From Pseudomonadota bacterium (GTDB lineage Bacteria; Pseudomonadota; Alphaproteobacteria; Acetobacterales; Acetobacteraceae), in the NCBI GenBank assembly GCA_021845835.1, contig JAJZVE010000304.1, positions 1 to 6,097 on the forward strand: a DNA stretch of 6,097 nt, written 5' to 3'. The notes beneath the pieces are model-generated. The model was not told the DNA's origin. It made no database searches and saw only the letters and a program-made list of their open reading frames with translations. Positions 1 through 6,097 of the stretch are shown here, piece after piece (the first letter of the stretch is position 1; the number at the start of each line of letters is the position of its first letter). The position numbers and the translations under genes were made by a program.

Positions 1-34
1 GCGGATCGCGCTTGCCGGCGAGGCCACGCCGTGA
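1..34 (+). CDS. 3' end of upstream gene, probably the RND adaptor (membrane fusion protein, MdtA/MuxA-like); partial
   Basis: The frame from base 2 is open and ends at the TGA at 32-34, giving the tail [10 protein letters not shown] followed by stop. Ten residues are too few to identify a family. The assignment to a periplasmic adaptor rests on context: in MdtABC and MuxABC operons the adaptor gene lies directly upstream of the two permease genes on the same strand. The stop overlaps the GTG start of the next gene by four bases (GTGA), as expected for a coupled operon partner, and the same overlap recurs between the two permeases. The 5' end lies outside the window. It could be another protein, or the frame could be open by chance, but the overlap makes a real gene end more likely. 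Confidence 0.5.
   Translation, partial: RIALAGEATP
20..23 (+). promoter_or_regulatory. Shine-Dalgarno-like GAGG for the first permease
   Basis: GAGG lies seven bases upstream of the GTG at 31, a normal ribosome-binding spacing. It sits inside the last codons of the upstream gene. It supports GTG 31 as the start. No ATG, GTG or TTG occurs upstream of 31 in the same frame within the window. Confidence 0.5.
31..34 (+). other. GTGA start/stop overlap between upstream gene and first permease
   Basis: The GTG start (31-33) and the TGA stop of the upstream frame (32-34) share bases. This arrangement usually means translational coupling, with ribosomes terminating and restarting in place. It recurs exactly at 3087-3090. 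Confidence 0.6.
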
Positions 35-3000
35 ACCTGTCGCGCCTGTTCATCGAACGGCCGGTCGGCACGGCGCTGCTGATGGCGGCGATGCTGCTGG
101 TCGGGCTGCTCGCGCTCGGCTTCCTGCCGGTCTCGGCGCTGCCGGACGTGGACTATCCGACCATCGAGGTGCAGACCTTCTATCCCGGCGCCAGCCCCGA
201 AGTGATGACCGAGGCGGTGACGGCGCCGCTGGAACGCCAGTTCGGCCAGATGCCGGGGCTGGCGCAGATGGCCTCCAGCAGCGGCGCCGGCGCCTCCGTC
301 ATCACGCTGCAGTTCGCGCTGTCGCTCAATCTCGATGTGGCGGAGCAGGAAGTGCAGGCGGCGATCAATGCCGCCGGCAACCTGCTGCCGGCCGACCTGC
401 CGGCGCCGCCGATCTATGCCAAGGTCAATCCGGCCGACGCGCCGGTCATAACGCTCGCGCTCACCTCGCCGACGCTGCCGCTGGCGCGCGTGCATGACCT
501 GGCCGAGCAGCTGGTGGCGATGAAGCTGTCGCAATTGCCGGGCATCGGCATGGTCGGCATCGGCGGCGGCGGGCGGCCGGCGGTGCGGGTACGCTTCCGC
601 CCCGCCGCCCTGGCCGCGCTCGGCCTCAACATCGACGATCTGCGCACCACAATCGGCAACCTCAACGTCAACCTGCCGAAAGGCGGCTTCGATGGCCGCG
701 CGCGGGCCTATGCGATCAACGCCGACGACCAGTTGCTCGACGCCCGCGCCTTTCGCGACCAGGTGATCGCGTGGCGCGGCGGCGCGCCGGTGCGCCTGTC
801 GGACGTGGCGCAGGTCGTCGATGGCGTCGAGAACACCACGCAGGCGGCGTGGATGGACCGCGTACCGGCGGTGATCCTGAACGTGCAGCGCCAGCCGGGT
901 GCCAACGTGATCGCCGCGGTCGCCGCCATCAAGGCGAAGCTGCCGGAACTGCGCGCAAGCCTGCCCGCCTCGGTGAACCTCACTGTACTCAGCGACCGCA
1001 CGCTGACCATCCGCGCCTCGGTAGGCGACGCGGTGATGGAGCTGGGGCTGGCGGTGGCGCTGGTAGTGCTGGTGATCCTGTATTTCCTGCGCACCCTGCC
1101 GGCGACGCTGATCCCCAGCCTGTCGGTGCCGCTGTCGCTGGTCGGCACATTCGGCGCAATGTATCTGTGGGGCTTCAGCATCGACAATCTGTCGCTGATG
1201 GCGCTGACCATTGCGACCGGCTTCGTGGTCGATGACGCGATCGTGGTGATCGAGAACATCGCGCGCCACATCGAGGCCGGGGCGACACCGCGCGCGGCGG
1301 CGCTGGCCGGATCGCGGCAGATCGGCTTCACCGTGATCTCGCTCACCGTGTCGCTGATCGCGGTGCTGATCCCGCTGCTGTTCATGGCCGACGTGGTGGG
1401 GCGGCTGTTCCACGAATTTGCGCTGACGCTCGCCGTCAGCATCGTGATTTCGGCGGTGGTGGCGCTGACGCTGGTGCCGATGCTGTGCGCGCGGCTGCTG
1501 CGTGCCGCGCCGCATCGCACCCACGAAGCGGCGGCGCCGCGCCTGTATGCCCGCGCGCTCGACTGGGTGCTCGACCATCAGCGGCTGATGCTGGGTGGCG
1601 CGGCGCTGACGCTGGCATTGACCGGCGCGCTGTATGTCCGCGTGCCGAAAGGGTTCTTCCCGACGCAGGACACCGGGCTGCTGCAGGCGGTGACAGAGGC
1701 GCCGCCAGGCATCGGCTTCGCCGCGATGGCGGCGCGCCAGCAGGCGCTGGCCCACGCGCTGCTCGCCGACCCGGCGGTGGAGGGCCTGGCGTCCTTCATC
1801 GGCGTGGACGGCAGCAATCCTTCGCTCGATCGCGGCCGCATGAGCATCGCGCTGCGTCCGCCCGCCGAGCGGCACGCGGATGTGGCCACAATCATCCATC
1901 GTCTGCAGGCGGCGGCTGCATCGGTGGACGGCATCCGGCTGCTGCTGCAGCCGGTGCAGGATTTGACGGTGGATGCGTCGGTCGGCGCCACGCAGTTCCA
2001 TTTCCTGCTGTCGGCGCCGACGCAGCACGATCTCAGCGCGTGGCTGCCGACGTTCCTGGCACGGCTGCACGACCAGCCGGTGCTGGCGGACGTGTCGGCC
2101 GACCTGCTGCAGGGCGGCCAGGAAATGCACGTCGAGATTGACCGCGACACCGCCGCGCGCTTCGGCATTACGCCGGCGAGCGTCGATAACGCGCTGTACG
2201 ATGCCTTCGGCCAGCGCATCATCTCCACCGTGTTCACCCCGACGAACCAGTACCGCGTCATCATGGAAGCCGATCCGGCAACGACGGATCGCGAGGCGCC
2301 GCTGGATGCTATCTATCTGCCCTCAGCGCTGGTGCCGGGCGGACAGGTGCCGCTGCGCGCGCTGGCGGCGGTGGTGGCGCGACCGGCGCCGCTTGCCATC
2401 GACCATCTGGCGCAATTCCCGGCGGCCACGGTGTCGTTCAACCTGGCACCGGGCGCCTCGCTCGGCGCCGCGGTCGCGGCGGTGCAGGCAGCCGCTGCTG
2501 CGGCTGGGCAGCCGAAGCAGATCAGGCTGGTGCTGCAGGGTGCGGCGCGCGCCTTCACCGCATCGCTGTCGAACGAGCTGCTGTTGATCCTCGCCGCCGT
2601 GGTCACGATGTACATCGTGCTCGGCGTGCTGTACGAGAGCTTCATCCACCCGCTGACGATCCTGTCCACGCTGCCGGCGGCGGCGGTGGGCGCGCTGCTG
2701 GCGCTGATCCTGGCCGGTGGCGAGCTCGACATCATCGCCATCATCGGCATCGTACTGCTGATCGGCATCGTCAAAAAGAACGCGATCCTGATGATCGATT
2801 TCGCGCTGGAGGCGCAGCGCAGCCGTGGCCTGCCACCGCGCGCGGCAATCCGCGAGGCGGCGCTGCTGCGGCTGCGGCCGATCCTGATGACCACCTGCGC
2901 CGCCTTGTTCGCCGCTCTGCCGCTGATGTTCGCGCATGGCAGCGGTGCCGAGCTGCGCCGGCCGCTCGGGCTAGCCATCGTCGGCGGGCTGCTGGTGAGC

Positions 3001-3090
3001 CAGGCGCTGACCATGTTCACCACGCCCGTTGTGTATCTGTTCTTCGACCGGCTGGCCGGCGGCGCGGCGCGCAGGCGGGCGCAGCGGTGA
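31..3090 (+). CDS. mdtB: RND multidrug efflux permease, MdtB/MuxB-type subunit
   Basis: Complete 1019-residue inner-membrane proton/drug antiporter of the HAE-1 RND family, probably one of two permease subunits of a mixed trimer exporting amphiphilic drugs or bile-salt-like compounds with an adaptor and an outer-membrane channel. Length is close to E. coli MdtB (1040), lacking its short N-terminal extension. The start LFIERPV leads into helix 1 (about 11-32). A periplasmic loop (about 33-335) contains VDYPTI and PLERQFGQM. Helices 2-6 lie at about 337-488 and helix 7 at about 519-537. KGFFPTQD (540-547) opens the second periplasmic loop, which holds [10 protein letters not shown] (720-729). 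Helices 8-12 lie at about 850-1005. Proton-relay residues expected from AcrB are present: D401/D402 ([13 protein letters not shown]), K916 (GIVKKNAI), R947 in LRLRP and T954. ELRRPLG and a C-terminal [12 protein letters not shown] also match MdtB closely. The start is GTG, overlapping the upstream stop by four bases. MuxB is an equally good name. Confident for family, good for subtype; substrates are not readable. Confidence 0.95.
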   Translation: MNLSRLFIERPVGTALLMAAMLLVGLLALGFLPVSALPDVDYPTIEVQTFYPGASPEVMTEAVTAPLERQFGQMPGLAQMASSSGAGASVITLQFALSLNLDVAEQEVQAAINAAGNLLPADLPAPPIYAKVNPADAPVITLALTSPTLPLARVHDLAEQLVAMKLSQLPGIGMVGIGGGGRPAVRVRFRPAALAALGLNIDDLRTTIGNLNVNLPKGGFDGRARAYAINADDQLLDARAFRDQVIAWRGGAPVRLSDVAQVVDGVENTTQAAWMDRVPAVILNVQRQPGANVIAAVAAIKAKLPELRASLPASVNLTVLSDRTLTIRASVGDAVMELGLAVALVVLVILYFLRTLPATLIPSLSVPLSLVGTFGAMYLWGFSIDNLSLMALTIATGFVVDDAIVVIENIARHIEAGATPRAAALAGSRQIGFTVISLTVSLIAVLIPLLFMADVVGRLFHEFALTLAVSIVISAVVALTLVPMLCARLLRAAPHRTHEAAAPRLYARALDWVLDHQRLMLGGAALTLALTGALYVRVPKGFFPTQDTGLLQAVTEAPPGIGFAAMAARQQALAHALLADPAVEGLASFIGVDGSNPSLDRGRMSIALRPPAERHADVATIIHRLQAAAASVDGIRLLLQPVQDLTVDASVGATQFHFLLSAPTQHDLSAWLPTFLARLHDQPVLADVSADLLQGGQEMHVEIDRDTAARFGITPASVDNALYDAFGQRIISTVFTPTNQYRVIMEADPATTDREAPLDAIYLPSALVPGGQVPLRALAAVVARPAPLAIDHLAQFPAATVSFNLAPGASLGAAVAAVQAAAAAAGQPKQIRLVLQGAARAFTASLSNELLLILAAVVTMYIVLGVLYESFIHPLTILSTLPAAAVGALLALILAGGELDIIAIIGIVLLIGIVKKNAILMIDFALEAQRSRGLPPRAAIREAALLRLRPILMTTCAALFAALPLMFAHGSGAELRRPLGLAIVGGLLVSQALTMFTTPVVYLFFDRLAGGAARRRAQR
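3087..3090 (+). other. GTGA start/stop overlap between the two permease genes
   Basis: The second permease's GTG (3087-3089) overlaps the first permease's TGA (3088-3090). The upstream purine-rich stretch AGGCGGG (3073-3079) is a weak or poorly spaced ribosome-binding site. Expression of the second subunit therefore probably depends on translation of the first. This would suit two proteins that assemble into one trimer. Confidence 0.75.
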
Positions 3091-6000
3091 ATCTCTCGCG
3101 CCCCTTCATCGCCCGGCCGGTCGCCACCACGCTGCTGACGGTGGCGCTGCTGCTGGCCGGCACTGCGGCGTATTTCAGGCTGCCGGTCGCGCCGCTGCCG
3201 CAGATCGAGCTGCCGACCATCCTGGTGCAGGCGCAGCAGCCCGGCGCCAGCCCGGCGATCATGGCCAGCAGCGTCGCCGCCCCGCTGGAGCGCCACCTCG
3301 CCGCCATCGCCGATGTCACCGAAATGACGTCGCAGAGCTTCACCGGCCTGACGCGAATCACGCTGCAATTCGGCCTGGATCGCAGCATCGACGGCGCGGC
3401 GCGCGACGTGCAGGCGGCGATCAACGCGGCGCATGCCGAACTGCCCGCGACATTGCGCAACAACCCGATCTATCGCCTGGTCAACCCGGCCGACGCGCCG
3501 ATCCTGGTGCTCGCACTCACCTCGACGACGCTGACGCAGGCGGCGCTGTTCGATGCCGCCGACAGCGTGCTGCGCCAGCGCCTGTCGCAGTTGCCCGGCG
3601 TCGGCGATGTCGATGTCGCGGGTGCCTCGCTGCCGGCGGTGCGCATCGAGGCCAATCCGGACGCGCTGGCGGCACTGGGGATCGGCATGGAGGATCTGCG
3701 CGCCGCCGCCGCGTCGGCAAACGCCAACAGCCCCAAGGGCGCGATCGAGATGCAAGGCCGCCGCCTGCAGTTGGCCACCAACGACCGTGCGCAGCGGGCG
3801 GCCGACTTCCGCGATCTGGTGATCGCCTGGCGCGGCGGCGCGCCGGTGCGGCTGCGCGATGTCGCGACCGTCAGCGATTCGGTCGAGAACCTGCGCAACG
3901 CCGGCCTCGCCGACGGAAAGCCGGCAATCCTGCTGATGCTGTACCGCCAACCCGGCGCCAACGTGATCGGCATCGCCGATCGGGTGCGCGCGCTGCTGCC
4001 GGATCTGGCGGCGGCGCTGCCGGGCGATGCCGCGCTCTCCATCGCCATCGATCGCAGCACCACGATCCGCAGCTCGCTCGCGGAAATGCGCGGCGCGCTG
4101 CTGCTGGCAATCGCGCTGGTGGTGCTGGTCGTGTTCGTCTTCCTGCGCAGCCTGCGCGCCGCCGCGATTCCGAGCGTGGCCGTCGTGGTCTCCATCGTCG
4201 GCACGTTCGGGGTGATGTTCCTGCTCGGCTACAGCATCGACAACCTGTCGCTGATGGCGCTGATCGTCGCCACCGGCTTCGTGGTGGACGATGCCGTCGT
4301 AGTGCTGGAGAACACCGAGCGGCACCTGCAATCCGGCATGACGCGCGTTGAAGCGGCGCTGGCCGGCGCGCGCGAGGTGGGGTTCACCGTCGTCTCGATC
4401 AGCCTGTCGCTGATCGCGGCGCTGCTGCCGATCCTGGCGATGGGCGGGCTGGTCGGGCGCATGTTCCGCGAGTTCGCGATGACGCTGTCGGTGGCGATCC
4501 TGGTCTCGCTCGTCGTCTCGCTGACCGCCACGCCGATGATGTGCGCGGTGCTGCTGGCGCCGGGCGGTCACGCCGGGCAGTCCGCGCCGCCTCGCCGCGC
4601 ATGGCTGGCGGCGTGCTATGCGCGTTCGCTCGATTGGGCGCTGGCGCATCGCACCGTGGTGGGACTGTCGCTGATCGCCACCGTGGCAGCGACGGCGGCA
4701 ATGTTCCAGTCCATGCCGAAGGGCTTCTTCCCGCAGCAGGACACCGGCCGTCTGCTCGGCGGCATCGTCGGAGACCAGAGCGCATCGTTCCAGCTCATGC
4801 GCGAGAAGCTGGCGCAGTTCGAGCAGGTGTTGCGCGAGGATCCGGCGGTCGCGTCCGTGGTCGGCTTCACCGGCGGGCGGCAGACCAATGCCGGGTCGGT
4901 GTTCGTCAGCCTCCGGCCGCTGGCCGAGCGCGGCGTGCGCGCCGATGCGGTGATCGCGCGGCTGCGCCCGCGTCTGGCGAAGGTCGCAGGGGCGCGGCTC
5001 TATCTGAAGGCGGTGCAGGACATCCAGCTCGGCGGCCGGCCGAGCAATGCGCAGTTCCAGTATGCGCTGCACGGCGACAGCGACACGGCGGTGTACGACG
5101 CCGCCGACCGGCTGGCGGCGGCGCTGCGGCAGGATCATGCACTGGCCGACGTGAATTCCGACCAGCAGGTGCGCGGACTGGCGGCGACGCTCGCGATCGA
5201 CCGCGACGCCGCGGCGGCGCACGGTCTGACGCCGCTGCTCATCGACAACGCGCTCTACGACGCCTTCGGCCAGCGTCAGGTTTCGACGATCTACGACGCG
5301 CTCAATCAGTACCACGTGGTGCTGGAGGCCGCTCCGGCGTTCTGGCAGCACCCGACGATGCTCGACCAACTCTATGTCAGTATCGGCGGCGCGCCGCCGA
5401 GCGGCAGCGACCTGAGCCAGGGCATCGCCGGCGGGGCAGCGATCCGGCGGGCCAGTGCGCACATCACCGCCGTGACGCCGCCGGATGCGGCGCACGAGGC
5501 GGCTGCCAACGCCATCGGCGCGGTCGGCCGCAGCGGCGCCGCCTCGGCCGCTCCGATCAGCCCGGCACGCGAGAACATGGTACCGCTGGCCGCGGTGGCG
5601 CGCTGGCAGGCCGGGATCGCGCCGATCGTCGTCAATCACCAGGGATTGGCGGCGGCAACGACCATCTCGTTCAACCTGCCGCCGGGCGGCGCACTGGACA
5701 ACGCGGTCGCCGCGATCGCCGCACAGGCGGCACGGCTCGGCCTGCCGGCATCCGTGCATGGCGGCTTCGCCGGCACCGCGGCGGCGTTCCAGGCATCGCA
5801 GCAGAGCGAGGCGCTGCTGATCCTGGCGGCGCTGCTCGCCATCTACATCGTGCTTGGCGTGCTCTACGAAAGTTTCCTCCATCCGCTGACGATTCTCTCG
5901 ACGCTGCCGTCGGCGGGGGCAGGCGCAGTGCTGGCGCTGCGTGCGACCGGCGAGCATTTCACCGTGGTCGCGCTGATCGGCGTGATCCTGCTGCTTGGCA

Positions 6001-6097
6001 TCGTCAAGAAGAACGGCATCCTGCTGGTGGATTTCGCACTGGCTGCCGAGCGCGGCGACGGGCTGGCGCCGGCGGTGGCGATCCGTGATGCGTGCCT
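3087..6097 (+). CDS. mdtC: RND multidrug efflux permease, MdtC/MuxC-type subunit; 3' end beyond the window
   Basis: Second inner-membrane RND proton/drug antiporter, probable partner of the preceding permease. The frame is open from GTG 3087 to the window end: 1003 full codons plus two bases, with no stop. The start [17 protein letters not shown] matches the conserved N-terminus. MdtC-like landmarks are [56 protein letters not shown] (593-597), [23 protein letters not shown] and [17 protein letters not shown]. Helix 1 is at about 11-31, helix 2 at about 336-353, KGFFPQQD at 545-552, [10 protein letters not shown] at 721-730 and helix 8 at about 909-926. The proton-relay pair D401/D402 and helix-10 lysine K975 (GIVKKNGI) are present. 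The LRLRP arginine, helices 11-12 and the tail, about 70-85 residues judging from the partner, lie outside. Odd feature: an insertion of about 58 residues near 767-829. In E. coli MdtBC, mutant work suggests MdtC handles substrate while MdtB drives proton flow; whether that holds here is inference. MuxC is an equally good name. Confidence 0.95.
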   Translation, partial: MNLSRPFIARPVATTLLTVALLLAGTAAYFRLPVAPLPQIELPTILVQAQQPGASPAIMASSVAAPLERHLAAIADVTEMTSQSFTGLTRITLQFGLDRSIDGAARDVQAAINAAHAELPATLRNNPIYRLVNPADAPILVLALTSTTLTQAALFDAADSVLRQRLSQLPGVGDVDVAGASLPAVRIEANPDALAALGIGMEDLRAAAASANANSPKGAIEMQGRRLQLATNDRAQRAADFRDLVIAWRGGAPVRLRDVATVSDSVENLRNAGLADGKPAILLMLYRQPGANVIGIADRVRALLPDLAAALPGDAALSIAIDRSTTIRSSLAEMRGALLLAIALVVLVVFVFLRSLRAAAIPSVAVVVSIVGTFGVMFLLGYSIDNLSLMALIVATGFVVDDAVVVLENTERHLQSGMTRVEAALAGAREVGFTVVSISLSLIAALLPILAMGGLVGRMFREFAMTLSVAILVSLVVSLTATPMMCAVLLAPGGHAGQSAPPRRAWLAACYARSLDWALAHRTVVGLSLIATVAATAAMFQSMPKGFFPQQDTGRLLGGIVGDQSASFQLMREKLAQFEQVLREDPAVASVVGFTGGRQTNAGSVFVSLRPLAERGVRADAVIARLRPRLAKVAGARLYLKAVQDIQLGGRPSNAQFQYALHGDSDTAVYDAADRLAAALRQDHALADVNSDQQVRGLAATLAIDRDAAAAHGLTPLLIDNALYDAFGQRQVSTIYDALNQYHVVLEAAPAFWQHPTMLDQLYVSIGGAPPSGSDLSQGIAGGAAIRRASAHITAVTPPDAAHEAAANAIGAVGRSGAASAAPISPARENMVPLAAVARWQAGIAPIVVNHQGLAAATTISFNLPPGGALDNAVAAIAAQAARLGLPASVHGGFAGTAAAFQASQQSEALLILAALLAIYIVLGVLYESFLHPLTILSTLPSAGAGAVLALRATGEHFTVVALIGVILLLGIVKKNGILLVDFALAAERGDGLAPAVAIRDAC
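5385..5573 (+). other. Ala/Gly/Ser-rich insertion in the MdtC-type permease
   Basis: Residues about 767-829 of the second permease lie between a strand ending LYVS (762-765) and the strand MVPL (831-834). In the first permease the matching elements IYLPS (761-765) and QVPL (772-775) are only six residues apart. Landmark offsets between the two proteins go from +1 (DAFGQR) to +59 (VPL and KKN), so the net insertion is 58 residues. The 63-residue stretch has 19 Ala, 9 Gly and 7 Ser and no Phe, Tyr, Trp, Cys or Lys, suggesting a flexible loop. By comparison with AcrB it falls on the hairpin between YVR and MVPF, in or next to the DC part of the docking domain facing the periplasm. The reading frame continues cleanly on both sides. 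Confidence 0.8.

Noticed and set aside
708..1520. Minus-strand open frame of 270 codons, Ser/Thr-rich, antisense to the first permease.
   Set aside because: It lies opposite the helix 2-6 region, the most conserved part of the permease, and has no recognisable motif. It is explained by the codon bias of the sense strand.
31..3090. Possibility that these are heavy-metal (CusA/CzcA-type) RND pumps.
   Set aside because: Both proteins align by eye with MdtB and MdtC along their length, including subunit-specific strings such as PLERQFGQM and GFTGG, and no CusA-like methionine-rich pattern is apparent.
3029..4351. Plus-strand open frame of 440 codons overlapping the start of the second permease.
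   Set aside because: Out-of-frame shadow. The product is Arg/Ala/Gly-rich without family motifs, while the frame from 3087 gives an uninterrupted MdtC-like protein.
5385..5573. Possibility that the MdtC insertion is a mobile element remnant, intein or frameshifted patch.
   Set aside because: There are no flanking direct or inverted repeats that I can see, no intein splice motifs, the frame continues on both sides, and base composition matches the rest of the gene. An in-frame low-complexity loop is the simpler reading.
2313..5957. A 1214-codon open frame on the minus strand spanning the junction of both permease genes.
   Set aside because: Over the second permease its codons lie exactly opposite the sense codons, so it can only be stopped by sense TTA, CTA or TCA, which this GC-rich gene avoids. 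Its product is a repetitive Arg/Gln/His/Asp-rich string with no recognisable domain, while the plus strand encodes conserved RND proteins throughout. It is a composition artefact.
4541..6088. Plus-strand open frame of 515 codons inside the second permease.
   Set aside because: Another out-of-frame shadow, Arg/Gly/Ala-rich. The true frame carries [14 protein letters not shown] and KKNGI across the same bases.

Overview
This is a very GC-rich window (codon third positions are overwhelmingly G or C) with no intergenic space. It is the interior of one plus-strand operon encoding a tripartite RND (resistance-nodulation-division) multidrug efflux system of the MdtABC/MuxABC type. GC content, codon choice and the protein types point to a Gram-negative proteobacterium. 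I cannot name the genus from this sequence.

Layout. Positions 1-34 hold the last ten codons and the stop of an upstream gene, most likely the periplasmic adaptor (membrane fusion protein, MdtA/MuxA-like). Positions 31-3090 hold a complete MdtB-type inner-membrane RND permease of 1019 residues. From 3087 to the window end runs a second permease, of the MdtC type. It has no stop codon inside the window: 1003 complete codons are present, and I estimate about 70-85 residues are missing. Each gene starts with GTG inside a 4-base GTGA overlap with the stop of the gene before it, so translation is probably coupled and subunit ratios fixed by the operon. No promoter, terminator, RNA gene, mobile element or CRISPR array is visible.

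How the genes work together. In characterised MdtBC/MuxBC pumps the two permeases form a mixed trimer that couples proton influx to export of drugs and amphiphiles through an adaptor and an outer-membrane channel. Both permeases here keep the paired aspartates of transmembrane helix 4 (D401/D402 in each) and the lysine of helix 10 (K916; K975), so both look catalytically intact as far as can be seen. An outer-membrane factor gene may follow beyond the window, but this is not seen.

The main unusual point is a low-complexity Ala/Gly/Ser-rich insertion of about 58 residues in the MdtC-type protein (around residues 767-829, nt 5385-5573). It is absent from its MdtB-type partner and from E. coli MdtC as I recall it. 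I found no convincing sign of an undescribed system: the window is otherwise an ordinary efflux operon.
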